Assembly: GCF_963662805.1 (NCBI RefSeq)
Contig: NZ_OY759871.1
Location: 1 to 43,579, forward strand
Source: an uncultured Cohaesibacter sp.
GTDB taxonomy: Bacteria > Pseudomonadota > Alphaproteobacteria > Rhizobiales > Cohaesibacteraceae
DNA length: 43,579 nucleotides
Reading direction: 5' to 3'
Under the pieces are notes generated by a model. It was not told the DNA's origin, did not search any database, and was given only the letters and a program-made list of their open reading frames with translations. Position 1 is the stretch's first letter. Each line of letters begins with the position of its first letter. The position numbers were made by a program, and so were the translations under genes. Positions 1 through 9,488 of the stretch are shown here, in pieces.

Positions 1-1
1 A

Positions 2-727
2 TTGAGAACGCTGATAGGACACGAGTATATCGCCAAAAGGCAGTGTCGAAAATTGTATCTCGATTGGGAACCTGACAATTCCTGCCCGGGAAAGTTCGAA
101 GATTACTTCGAGCCAATTTGTAAGACAGTTAAAAGGGGGAGTCTGCTTTGGAAATATTTGGTCGATGTTCGGGGGGCGGAGGTCTTCAGCGGGCAGGAGC
201 CGGTTCAGGAAACCCTTAAGAAGCACAATGAAAGCTTCTCCAATGCAGAAATTGATGCCCTGTTTCAAAAATTAAAATTGAAACCACACCTTCAAGCCAA
301 GTTGGATGCGATGGTGCAGACGTCCGATTTTTCATCCTGTGTGGGACTGCATATCAGACGCACGGATCATGTGGCATTGGCCGTCAAGAGGACAGGTGGG
401 TTTTCGGATGACGAGCAATTCACAAAGCGAATTGATGAGTTGATTTCAAAGAACGAAAATCAACAATTCTATCTGGCGACCGACAACACGGAAACGCAGG
501 AGAAATTCCTTTCCCTGTATGGCGACCGGATGATTGTCAGCGAACCGATCAAGGACTCCAGTGCGCATCGCAAAACGTCGCTTGAGCACGCCATCATCGA
601 TCTGTTCCTGCTGTCCAGATGTCGGATTATCCTGGGATCGGTATGGTCCTCTTACTCAAGCGTGGCTGCCAATCTTTCCAACGGCAGGGCCGAGCTCATA
701 CGATTGACCAGCAACGAGGCTCCTTGA
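2..727 (+). CDS. Fucosyltransferase-like glycosyltransferase, 5'-truncated by the window edge
   Basis: The reading frame is open from the first bases, so the N-terminus lies outside the window; the visible part is about 241 residues. It begins in LRTLIGHEYIAKR, which resembles the region after the GN-R-L motif of NodZ/FUT8-type and other fucosyltransferases, followed by a W-x-P-x-x-x-C-P-G-x-F segment. Near the middle HIRRTDH matches the HxRRxD donor-binding motif I of alpha-1,2/alpha-1,6/O-fucosyltransferases. The C-terminal stretch with SxWSSYSSVAA fits the last conserved motif. The likely role is transfer of fucose (GDP-fucose donor) or a related sugar onto a surface glycan; the acceptor is unknown. 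Codons are more A/T-rich than in the genes that follow, which hints at transfer, as is common for surface polysaccharide genes. The true start cannot be given. Confidence 0.6.
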   Translation: MRTLIGHEYIAKRQCRKLYLDWEPDNSCPGKFEDYFEPICKTVKRGSLLWKYLVDVRGAEVFSGQEPVQETLKKHNESFSNAEIDALFQKLKLKPHLQAKLDAMVQTSDFSSCVGLHIRRTDHVALAVKRTGGFSDDEQFTKRIDELISKNENQQFYLATDNTETQEKFLSLYGDRMIVSEPIKDSSAHRKTSLEHAIIDLFLLSRCRIILGSVWSSYSSVAANLSNGRAELIRLTSNEAP

Positions 728-838
728 ATCGGATCGATACAACGTTGCAGGTTTTGCAGGGGTTTGCGATTGCGGCCCGTCTCTCTCGACGATTCCAGAC
801 TTCATCCTTAACGCAACTCTCCGTGGCTGAGGGTGCTG

Positions 839-1882
839 TCAGACCGATGCCTTGCTCTTTTGCTTCAGGTTTTTGGGAGCTGCAGTTGACTGGCGGACAA
901 TGAGTTCCGTCGGTAGCGTGATCTGATGGAACGGGACATCAAGCCCCGACATCATCGCCATCAGCATGTTGACCGCAGATCGCCCCATCTGTTGCAGGGG
1001 TTGATGCACGGTTGTCAGGGCTGGATGCATCTGTTCGGAAAGGGAGATATCATCGAACCCGACCAAAGAGATGTCTTCTGGCACCTTGAGGCCCGCCTCG
1101 CGGATCGCGGATTGCGCCCCGAGGGCACTGACGTCGTTCGAAGCGAAAATCGCCGTCGGTCTTTCCTTGAGGGCCAGCAGTTTCCTTGCGGCGTCGTAGC
1201 CGCCCAGCTGCATATAGTCCCCTTCGCAAATCAGCGCAGGATCCTCATCAAGGCTGAATTGCGCCACCATATCCTTGTAGGCTTTGAGGCGGCTTCGGGC
1301 CGAGAGCAGTTTGAGGTTGCCGGTGATGAAGCCGATGCGCTTGTGACCGAGCTCGATCAGATGCGACATGGCCTGCCGTCCGCCCTGATAGCCATCCGTG
1401 ATGACCGCAGGGAAGGTGGGCTCGTCAAGCACCGTCTCCACCGTGACGACCGGGAGCGAGGCTTCGCTCAACTTTTCCAGATAGTCCGCCTCATAAGGTA
1501 GCAGGACGATAATCCCGTCCGCCACCTGCTGGAGCAGGTTGACCACGCTGGACGGTGGCTGAGTGTCGTTGTCCGGCAGGGAATAAACCAGCATCTCGTA
1601 ACCGGCTCCGCGAATGGTGGTGCCAATTCCCATCACCATTTCGCCGGTGAAGGATGTGTGCAACTGCGCGATGACCCCAATGATATGCGTGCGGCCGTTG
1701 GTCAGCTTTTGCGCGAGTGGATTGGCCACATAGCCCATTTCACTGGCGATGCGCTGGATGTCTTCACGTGTCTTGTCGGAAACGCCGGGCTTGTCATTGA
1801 GCGCACGAGAGGCGGTCATGCGGGAAACGCCTGCAACTTTTGCAACATCCGCTAGGGTGGGTCTTGGCATCTTCACTGGCAT
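839..1882 (-). CDS. LacI-family transcriptional regulator of the adjacent sugar operon
   Basis: About 347 residues, normal for the family. The N-terminal helix-turn-helix is classical (TLADVAKVAGVSRMTASRAL), followed by the hinge region (NPLAQKLTNGRTHIIGV) and a periplasmic-binding-protein-like effector domain (ASNDVSALGA, PEDISLVGFDD, LTTVHQP). I chose the ATG at 1882 because GAGG lies just upstream, although the spacing is short; TTG 1891 and ATG 1870 are alternatives. The gene is divergent from an ABC sugar importer plus GH3 glycosidase, and a perfect operator-like palindrome overlaps the importer promoter. The inferred role is a repressor released by a sugar taken up or made by this operon. 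The effector is not identifiable from sequence. Confidence 0.9.
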   Translation of the reverse strand: MPVKMPRPTLADVAKVAGVSRMTASRALNDKPGVSDKTREDIQRIASEMGYVANPLAQKLTNGRTHIIGVIAQLHTSFTGEMVMGIGTTIRGAGYEMLVYSLPDNDTQPPSSVVNLLQQVADGIIVLLPYEADYLEKLSEASLPVVTVETVLDEPTFPAVITDGYQGGRQAMSHLIELGHKRIGFITGNLKLLSARSRLKAYKDMVAQFSLDEDPALICEGDYMQLGGYDAARKLLALKERPTAIFASNDVSALGAQSAIREAGLKVPEDISLVGFDDISLSEQMHPALTTVHQPLQQMGRSAVNMLMAMMSGLDVPFHQITLPTELIVRQSTAAPKNLKQKSKASV

Positions 1883-2137
1883 TCGCCTCAATTAGCCCAT
1901 CTTGGCTCTTTAGTGTTCGTGTAACGGTATCGTGTAACGCAACGAACGGAACAATCAGGTCTATTGCCTGTGCAAATTCCAGCGGTGGAGAAAATGTGAG
2001 GACGACTGATTCTTCGTCATCAATCCCGGCTTGGTTGGTCTTGTGTTGTGAATCAACCGGGATTTATCGCGGAAATACGCAACTCCATGCTGGCCTGCAC
2101 ATTCTTCATACTATTTTTTTGCCCGGATTTAAACCCA

Positions 2138-2166
2138 TTGACACAAAGAAACGTTACCGGTAACGT
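2138..2166 (+). promoter_or_regulatory. Sigma-70-type promoter of the sugar ABC operon
   Basis: TTGACA at 2138-2143 is a perfect -35 hexamer. After exactly 17 bp comes TAACGT at 2161-2166 as a weaker -10. The start codon of the binding protein follows 60 bp downstream. The -10 hexamer lies inside the operator palindrome, so repressor binding would block polymerase. Seen by eye; the transcription start is not known. Confidence 0.55.
2151..2166. promoter_or_regulatory. LacI-family operator, perfect 16-bp palindrome
   Basis: ACGTTACCGGTAACGT is a perfect inverted repeat with a central CpG, the usual architecture of LacI/GalR-family operators. It sits across the spacer and -10 of the promoter of the ABC operon and next to a divergent LacI-family gene. 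I infer it is that regulator's site; the specific recognition has not been tested. Confidence 0.75.
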
Positions 2167-2226
2167 ATCAAGGTAAATTCAATGATCGAACAGGATCAGA
2201 CAATTCTTGAACGATGGGAGGACAAG

Positions 2227-3522
2227 ATGCAGTCAACGCTGTCTAATCGTATCACCAGACTCTTGTGCGGGGTCGCATTTGCCGGTTTGCTGCCAGTTGC
2301 GGGCGCACTGGCCGATGATGCCAAGGTCATTACATCCTGGGATCTACAGACACAGGAGCGCACCGTAGCGACCATTCGCGATGCCGCCGACCGGTTCGAA
2401 GCAGCCAATCCGGGCTACAAGGTCGAGGATTCGCACATCGCCAACGATGCCTACAAAACCAAACTGAAAATCGCTTTCGGTGCCAACGAGGCTCCCTGCG
2501 TCTTCACCAGTTGGGGCGGAGGACCTCTGCGTGAATATATCAAGGCAGGCAAGGTCACCAACCTGACACCCTATCTTGAAAGCAATAAGGATTTTGCCGA
2601 CCGCTTCCTGCCCGCCAGTTTCTCACCAGCCAAATACAACGGCGATGTGTATGGCCTGCCTGTGATGGGCACCTCGGTTGCGGTCATCATCTACAACAAG
2701 GAAATCTTCGAGAAGCTCGGCATCACTCCCCCCAAGACCTGGTCAGAGCTGATGGACGTGGTCAAGGTTCTGAACGAGAACAAGATTGCGCCCTTCGCTC
2801 TGGCCAACAAGGCCAAATGGCCGGGGTCGATGTTCTTTGTCTATCTGGCTGATCGCATCGGCGGACCGGAAGTCTTCCAGAAAGCAGCCGATCGCGAGCC
2901 GGGTGGTTCCTTCGAGGATCCGACCTTCATCAAGGCCGGTGAAATGCTTCAGGATCTCGTCAAGGCGGGTGGCTTCGCTCGTGGCTACAACGGGCTCGAC
3001 TATGACATCGGCGGCTCCCGTCGTCTGCTCTATTCCGGTCGTGCCGCCATGGAGCTGATGGGTAGCTGGGAATTCGGCTCCATCGAGAACGAAAACCCCG
3101 ACTTCGCCAAACATGTCGGCTTCTTCACCTTCCCTGCAGTGGAAGGCGGTAAGGGCAACCCCAACAACGCCATCGGCACCATGGGTGACAACTATATTTC
3201 CATCAATGCCGACTGCCCCTATCAGGACGCTGCCTTCGAGCTGTTGAAATTCTCGACCGATGATCGCGCCGCAGAATTGAAGATGGAAGACAACAAGATC
3301 CTGCCGATCAAGGAGGCCAACGTCAGCGACCCCTATCTGTCCGATGTGATGGATGCGGTTGCCAAGGCTCCAAGCATCCAGCTCTGGTACGATCAGGAAC
3401 TGGCACCGGCTCTTGCCGAAGTCCACAAGGACACGACGCAGCAGCTGCTTGGTCTTTCCATCACGCCCGAAGAAGCTGCGGCCAAGATGGAAGCTATGGC
3501 CAAGGATCTGGCAAACAAATAA
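2227..3522 (+). CDS. Sugar ABC transporter substrate-binding protein (CUT1, family 1)
   Basis: 431 residues. It begins with a Sec signal peptide (MQSTLSNRITRLLCGVAFAG, cleavage probably after ALA) and continues as a family 1 extracellular solute-binding protein: a WDLQTQERTVATIRD start, AANPGYKVE, an interdomain NKEIFEKLGITPPKTWSEL segment typical of CUT1 binders, and GAMGD-like GTMGDN near the end of the second lobe. I chose the ATG at 2227 because GGGAGG sits directly upstream and the signal peptide then starts correctly; an upstream in-frame ATG at 2182 would add a non-signal extension. It is the first gene of the operon, periplasmic, and delivers sugar to the two following permeases. The GH3 enzyme downstream suggests a beta-linked oligosaccharide as ligand, which is inference. 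Confidence 0.93.
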   Translation: MQSTLSNRITRLLCGVAFAGLLPVAGALADDAKVITSWDLQTQERTVATIRDAADRFEAANPGYKVEDSHIANDAYKTKLKIAFGANEAPCVFTSWGGGPLREYIKAGKVTNLTPYLESNKDFADRFLPASFSPAKYNGDVYGLPVMGTSVAVIIYNKEIFEKLGITPPKTWSELMDVVKVLNENKIAPFALANKAKWPGSMFFVYLADRIGGPEVFQKAADREPGGSFEDPTFIKAGEMLQDLVKAGGFARGYNGLDYDIGGSRRLLYSGRAAMELMGSWEFGSIENENPDFAKHVGFFTFPAVEGGKGNPNNAIGTMGDNYISINADCPYQDAAFELLKFSTDDRAAELKMEDNKILPIKEANVSDPYLSDVMDAVAKAPSIQLWYDQELAPALAEVHKDTTQQLLGLSITPEEAAAKMEAMAKDLANK

Positions 3523-3621
3523 CCTCTCTTCGGAGACATTCGTCGATTTGTGATCGATCTTTCCGGCCGCTGCCCCGTCAGAGGCAACGGCCGGTCTTTG
3601 CCAAATGAAGGGACGCTCCTC

Positions 3622-4548
3622 ATGTCTGGTGGTTCTGTGCAATCCATGACACTCCGCTCGAGGCAATCCTACCGGCGGGCGCAGAAGCTGGCCCCAGTCG
3701 TCTTTCTTGCCCCGGCGATTATCCTGCTTTCCGTCTTTCTGCTTTATCCGCTGGTCTATAGTTTCCAGCTGTCTTTCCTCGACTGGAACGGCCTTGGCGA
3801 TGGTGCGCGATTTAATGGGCTTGATAACTGGGAGCGGCTTCTCTCTGATGCGATTTTCTGGAAATCGGCCCTCAATAACATCTATCTCGCCGTCTTCTCG
3901 GTCTTGATCCAGCTGCCGATTGCGGTTGTGCTGGCTGTGGTTCTGGACGAAGCGGCCAAGGGGTCGCGGATCCTCAAGATCCTCTATTTTATCCCGCTTC
4001 TGATGTCGAGCGTCGCCCTTGGCGTGCTGTTCAAGAATATTTTCGACCCCAACTTCGGTCCTATCAACTCGATCCTCACGGAGCTCGGTCTCTATGACTG
4101 GACGCAGGACTGGCTGGGAGATCCGGATTTTGCCCTCGGCTCGGTGATTGCCGTTGTCTGCTGGCAGAATGTGCCCTTCTACATGGTGCTGTTTCTTGCG
4201 GCCCTGTCGTCCTTCCCGCGCGAAATTGTCGAGGCGGCACATCTCGATGGGGCCAGCCAGTCGACGATCTTCTGGCGGCTGAAGCTGCCCCACCTTCAGG
4301 GCACCTTCCGCACGGCGGTCCTGCTCGCCGTCATTGGCTCCATGCGCTATTTCGACCTCGTCTATGTGATGACCGACGGCGGGCCTGAGCACTCCTCGGA
4401 GATGATGGCCACCTACATGTATCACACCGTCTTCAACTCCTTCGAGATGGGCTACGGCAGCACCATTGCCTCGGCGATGTTCATCATCATCACGGTGATC
4501 GCGACCATCTCCATGCGCGTCTCCAAACGCTTCGAAACGGAGATCTGA
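3622..4548 (+). CDS. Sugar ABC transporter permease (MalF/UgpA-like)
   Basis: 308 residues from the ATG at 3622; an in-frame GTG at 3550 would add an unlikely soluble extension, and GAAGGGA lies upstream of the chosen start. Six membrane segments are expected: the first is the hydrophobic run around VVFLAPAIILLSVFLLYPLVYS. The EAA loop that contacts the ATPase is visible as EIVEAAHLDGASQSTIFWRLKLP. It belongs to the CUT1 inner-membrane permeases and forms a heterodimer with the next gene product, which starts 3 bp after this stop codon, implying translational coupling. Substrate specificity cannot be read from the sequence. Confidence 0.93.
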   Translation: MSGGSVQSMTLRSRQSYRRAQKLAPVVFLAPAIILLSVFLLYPLVYSFQLSFLDWNGLGDGARFNGLDNWERLLSDAIFWKSALNNIYLAVFSVLIQLPIAVVLAVVLDEAAKGSRILKILYFIPLLMSSVALGVLFKNIFDPNFGPINSILTELGLYDWTQDWLGDPDFALGSVIAVVCWQNVPFYMVLFLAALSSFPREIVEAAHLDGASQSTIFWRLKLPHLQGTFRTAVLLAVIGSMRYFDLVYVMTDGGPEHSSEMMATYMYHTVFNSFEMGYGSTIASAMFIIITVIATISMRVSKRFETEI

Positions 4549-4551
4549 GCG

Positions 4552-5385
4552 ATGCAGAAAAACTCTTTCAAGATCTCGAAAGTCGCCTTTCCGGCGCTCG
4601 GCCTCTTCTGGCTGCTGGTAACGACGCTGCCCTTCATCTTTGTCGCCTTCACCAGCTTCAAGAGCCTGCAGGAAACCTACACCAACCCTGTCTGGATGCC
4701 GCCCGAGCACTGGAACCTCGACAATTACCTCCAACTGCTTAATGGTTCGTTCCTGACTTACCTGCGCAACTCGGTGTTCGTGATTTCCGTCTCCGTCATC
4801 CTCATCGTGCTGGTCAGCTCGATGGCGGCCTACGCCCTTGCTCGGCTCAAATTCCGCTTCAACAACGCGCTGTTCGGCCTGATCGTTGCGGGCATGATCG
4901 TGCCGCTCCATGTCACGCTCGTTCCCATCTATCTGATGATCAAGAACATGGGGCTCTATGACACCATGTTCGCCCTCATCGGCCCCTATGTGGCCTGCTC
5001 GCTGCCGATTTCGGTGTTCATTCTGACCGAGTTCATGCGTCAGGTGCCCAAGGAACTGGAGGAAGCCGCCTTCCTTGACGGCTGCGGCCCGTTCAAGATC
5101 TTCTTCAAGATCTTCTTCCCGCTGTCGGGGCCGGGCATTTCCACCGTCGCCATCTACAACGGCATCATGCTGTGGAACGAGTTTGTCTTTGCCTATGTCC
5201 TGACCAGCTCGCCGGACACCCGCACCCTGCCGCTCGCGGTCTGGGATTTCCAGGGCCAGTATGCCGCCGACATTCCCGCAATTCTCGCCGTGGTCACGCT
5301 CAGCACCCTGCCTCTGATCATAGTCTATGCCATCGGTCAGGAAAAGATCGTCAACGGCATGATGGCCGGATCGTTGAAGGGGTAG
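4552..5385 (+). CDS. Sugar ABC transporter permease (MalG/UgpE-like)
   Basis: 277 residues and the second CUT1 permease. The N-terminal membrane segment (ALGLFWLLVTTLPFIFVAF) is followed by the typical periplasmic WMPPEHWNLDNY segment. The EAA motif reads ELEEAAFLDGCGPFKIFFKIFFP, and the C-terminal hydrophobic segment ends in KIVNGMMAGSLKG, the standard end of MalG-type permeases. It pairs with the preceding permease in the inner membrane. The start is fixed by the 3-bp gap after the previous gene. Confidence 0.94.
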   Translation: MQKNSFKISKVAFPALGLFWLLVTTLPFIFVAFTSFKSLQETYTNPVWMPPEHWNLDNYLQLLNGSFLTYLRNSVFVISVSVILIVLVSSMAAYALARLKFRFNNALFGLIVAGMIVPLHVTLVPIYLMIKNMGLYDTMFALIGPYVACSLPISVFILTEFMRQVPKELEEAAFLDGCGPFKIFFKIFFPLSGPGISTVAIYNGIMLWNEFVFAYVLTSSPDTRTLPLAVWDFQGQYAADIPAILAVVTLSTLPLIIVYAIGQEKIVNGMMAGSLKG

Positions 5386-5474
5386 GTCATGCCGAAACAA
5401 CTCTTCCTCCTCCTGTCTGCGGCACCACGCCAGAGCCCGCGAAAGAACAACTCTGAAAAGAGGATCACCCAGTC

Positions 5475-6647
<1,173 letters not shown>

Positions 6648-6658
6648 TACGCGCAGCA

Positions 6659-9046
6659 ATGGACGAAAAGACCATGACCGAACTCTACAAAGACGCAACT
6701 CGAAGCCCTGAAGCACGCGCTGACGACCTTTTGGCCCGCATGAACCTTGATGAGAAGATCGGACAGATGCATGCGGTGTGGCTGTTCCTGAATGAAGACG
6801 GCGAGCACCGGGTGCGCTGCGACCAGTTCACCGGTGAGAGCAATGCCGATACCTTGCGCCAGATGCTCTCGCGCGGGCTGGGCCAGATCACGCGGCCGCT
6901 TGGCACTCGCAGCATCGATCCCGCCGAAGGGGTCCGGGCGCTGAATGCCTTGCAGAAATTCATGCTTGAAGAAACCCGCCTCGGCATCCCGGTGATGTCC
7001 CACGAGGAATGCCTCTCGGGCCTGATGATCAAGGGCGCGACGCTGTTTCCCTCCTCGCTCAATTATGGCGCCACTTGGGACCCGGACCTCATCGAGCAGG
7101 TGGGCGAGCAGATCGGCGAGGAAGCCCGCATGATCGGTTGTCATCAGGGCCTTGCGCCGGTGCTTGATGTGGCCCGCGATGCCCGCTGGGGTCGCACCGA
7201 GGAAACCTTCGGCGAAGACCCCTATCTCTGCGGTCTGATGGCCACCCACTATGTCAAAGGCCTGCAGGGCGAGAAGCGCGACCTGTTGGCGACCCTCAAG
7301 CATTATGCAGGCCATTCGGCCAGTGAAGGCGGGCGCAATCATGCCCCGGTTCATATGGGCTGGCGCGAGCTCAATGACATGTTCCTGCTGCCGTTCGAGA
7401 TGGCGGTCAAATTGGCAAATGCCGGATCCGTCATGCCTGCCTATCACGACATCGACAACGAACCGGTTCACGCCTCAAAGCACTTGCTGACCAAGGTGTT
7501 GCGTCAGGACTGGGAATTTGACGGCCTGATTGTCGCCGACTATGTCGGCGTTTCCCTGCTTTATCAACACCACGGCATCGCGGCTGATGAGGCGGAGGCC
7601 GCCGCGCTTTCCTTCAATGCCGGTCTCGACATCGAATTGCCGGGCGATGATTGTGCCAAGGACCTTAGTGCAGCCATCGAACGCGGATTGATCAGTGAGA
7701 AAACGGTCGACGAAATCGTCCGCCGCGTGCTGGTCGAGAAATTCCGCATCGGCCTGTTCGAGAAACCCTATTCCGATGATAAAGCCATCGTGTTGCAGTC
7801 CGACAAGTCTGTCGATGTTGCCCGCAAGGTGGCGGAGCAATCCATTACCATCCTCTCTAACAACGGCATCCTGCCGCTCAAGAGCGGCCAGAAGGTTGCG
7901 GTCATCGGACCGACGGCTGATGATCCGCTGGCGCTTCTGGGCGACTACAGCTTTCCGGTCCATCTCATTCATAACGATGAGGAAGAGGAAATCGCCAACG
8001 TTGTCACGCCCCTTGCGGGCCTCAGGCAAATGCTGGGTGGATCGTCCTCCATCACCTATGCCCGTGGCTGCAACATCCTTGACGAGCGCAAGGCCGGAGC
8101 ACCTGTCTTCCCCGGCGACGTCGACGACAGCTCCAGCCTCGAGCAGGCCTCTTCCCTATCCGAGCGTCTCGATATGATCCCCGAGGCGGTTGCGGCTGCC
8201 GAAGCGTCTGACGTTGCCATCGTCTGCGTCGGCGATCTGTCCGGCATCTTCCAGACTGGCACGGTCGGTGAAGGCTCGGACGTGGATTCCCTCCGACTTC
8301 CCGGCGTGCAGCAGGAGCTGCTGGAGGCCGTGGTCGCGACGGGCAAGCCGGTTATCGTCGTGCTGTCGAGCGGACGGCCCTACAATCTTGGCGGCCTTGA
8401 GGACAAACTCGCCGCACAGGTCATGACCTTCTTTGCAGGCCAGCAGGGCGGGGTCGCGCTTGCCAATGTGCTCACAGGCGCGATTGAACCATCCGGTCGT
8501 TTGACCCTCTCCATTCCACGCAGCGCAGGGGCTGCACCCTATTTCTACAACCACAATTTCAAAAGCTCGGGCACGCCCATCGCCCGGCATTTCGGCTCGG
8601 CCTACCCCTTCGGGCATGGCCTCAGCTACACCACCTTCGACTATTCCGATCTCGAACTGGAAAACAGTCAGGTCGATTGTGCAACAGGAGAGGTGCGGCT
8701 GTCCTTCACGGTGAGCAACATCGGCGAGAGGGACGGCGTGGCCGTGCCGCAGCTCTATGTGCGCGATGAACTGGCAACTGTTGTGAGGCCCGTCAAGGAG
8801 CTGAAGGCCTTCTCGCGGGTGCCTCTCGCGGTGGGGCAAAGCCGCAAGGTGACCTTTGTTGTGCCGACCGACATGCTGAACTTCACCGGCTATGAGGGAG
8901 CCCGGATTGTCGAGCCGGGGACATTCTCGCTGATGGTTGGAGCATCAAGCGCTGACATCCGGCTACAGCGCCGGGTTGAACTTACCGGTTCAATCCACGC
9001 CCTCGGGCGCGACTGGCGCATGACCAGCGACAGCATCCTTGACTAG
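6659..9046 (+). CDS. Glycoside hydrolase family 3 (beta-glucosidase/beta-xylosidase-like)
   Basis: 795 residues with no signal peptide, so a cytoplasmic enzyme. The N-terminal TIM barrel (about 30-370) contains LFPSSLNYGATWDP, the D-A-R-W-G-R-T-E-E-T-F-G-E-D-P substrate loop and K-H-Y-A. The nucleophile is Asp about 294 in GLIVADYVGV. The GH3 C-terminal alpha/beta domain follows (about 400-640), then a fibronectin III-like domain ending near MLNFTGYEGA. GH3 enzymes remove single beta-linked sugars from the non-reducing end. Position at the end of an ABC import operon implies it hydrolyses the imported oligosaccharide. The start may instead be ATG 6674; neither has a strong ribosome site, and coupling to the upstream stop codon is likely. 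Whether glucose or xylose is preferred is open. Confidence 0.92.
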   Translation: MDEKTMTELYKDATRSPEARADDLLARMNLDEKIGQMHAVWLFLNEDGEHRVRCDQFTGESNADTLRQMLSRGLGQITRPLGTRSIDPAEGVRALNALQKFMLEETRLGIPVMSHEECLSGLMIKGATLFPSSLNYGATWDPDLIEQVGEQIGEEARMIGCHQGLAPVLDVARDARWGRTEETFGEDPYLCGLMATHYVKGLQGEKRDLLATLKHYAGHSASEGGRNHAPVHMGWRELNDMFLLPFEMAVKLANAGSVMPAYHDIDNEPVHASKHLLTKVLRQDWEFDGLIVADYVGVSLLYQHHGIAADEAEAAALSFNAGLDIELPGDDCAKDLSAAIERGLISEKTVDEIVRRVLVEKFRIGLFEKPYSDDKAIVLQSDKSVDVARKVAEQSITILSNNGILPLKSGQKVAVIGPTADDPLALLGDYSFPVHLIHNDEEEEIANVVTPLAGLRQMLGGSSSITYARGCNILDERKAGAPVFPGDVDDSSSLEQASSLSERLDMIPEAVAAAEASDVAIVCVGDLSGIFQTGTVGEGSDVDSLRLPGVQQELLEAVVATGKPVIVVLSSGRPYNLGGLEDKLAAQVMTFFAGQQGGVALANVLTGAIEPSGRLTLSIPRSAGAAPYFYNHNFKSSGTPIARHFGSAYPFGHGLSYTTFDYSDLELENSQVDCATGEVRLSFTVSNIGERDGVAVPQLYVRDELATVVRPVKELKAFSRVPLAVGQSRKVTFVVPTDMLNFTGYEGARIVEPGTFSLMVGASSADIRLQRRVELTGSIHALGRDWRMTSDSILD

Positions 9047-9078
9047 GCACATCTGAAAGCAGCAGTCTGAAATCAGCG

Positions 9079-9118
9079 ATGCGGCTTCCTCACCATCAGA
9101 GGGAGCCGCATTTCTGTC
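9079..9118 (+). terminator. Intrinsic terminator closing the sugar operon
   Basis: A 13-bp stem (9079-9091 with 9099-9111, one G-T wobble) encloses the 7-nt loop ACCATCA and is followed by a T-rich tail. It lies 32 bp after the GH3 stop codon. Confidence 0.8.
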
Positions 9119-9120
9119 TG

Positions 9121-9488
9121 TGACAAATCGCGGGCAGCATCGAGTCACCTAGGTCTGCAAATCAGCATCGCCTGTGGATTGTGCAATTATTGAGTGCGAA
9201 ATTGCGTCGCACCACCAAAGGCGAAAAACGCATCGCCCAACCAGTGCTTGTGCTGAGTTGCGTAATAGTTCGCAAATTTTGAGAAGTGATCGGGAAAACA
9301 AAGACATAAAGGTCAGACGTGCACAAAATTACTGAAAATTTCGCGCACGTTTCCTCCAAGTCCTGAAAAATCAGAAGCTTATACCCCTCTTTATAGTCGT
9401 TATAATATTAGAAATCCATGGCGTAGGGCAATGCGACAAACCCGCCCGGTGGATAGTTTGTAGGAGTTCTAAACTATGGGAGGAGTTA
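9121..9488 (+). promoter_or_regulatory. Upstream control region of the cytochrome c peroxidase gene
   Basis: The 368-bp gap becomes A/T-rich toward the right. TATAAT at 9401-9406 is a perfect -10 hexamer, with only a poor -35 (CTTATA) 17 bp upstream, which would fit an activator-dependent promoter. Further downstream comes an inverted repeat that includes an Irr-type half-site (separate entry). No small gene was recognised in the left part. Confidence 0.4.
9457..9473. promoter_or_regulatory. Possible Irr/ICE-type iron-control element
   Basis: TTTGTAGGAGTTCTAAA has the length and right half (TTCTAAA) of the rhizobial iron-control element TTTAGAA-N3-TTCTAAA, with a degenerate left half. It lies inside a wider inverted repeat ATAGTTT/AAACTAT (9453-9477), just before the ribosome site of a haem protein gene. 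The element is established for Irr in Rhizobiales; its use here is inference. Confidence 0.35.

Larger units (their letters stand above)
1892..2226. other. Divergent control region between lacI-type gene and ABC operon
   Basis: This 335-bp gap carries the promoter and operator listed separately near its right end. Near the regulator side, the 10-mer TCGTGTAACG occurs twice as a direct repeat (1917-1926 and 1930-1939, 13 bp apart), which could be a second regulatory site for the regulator's own promoter. No convincing small gene was seen. Confidence 0.5.

Noticed and set aside
2743..5400. Very long open frame on the minus strand across the binding protein and permease genes
   Set aside because: It mirrors codon positions of well-supported transporter genes, has low-complexity Arg/Asp/His-rich content and matches no family; it is an antisense shadow.
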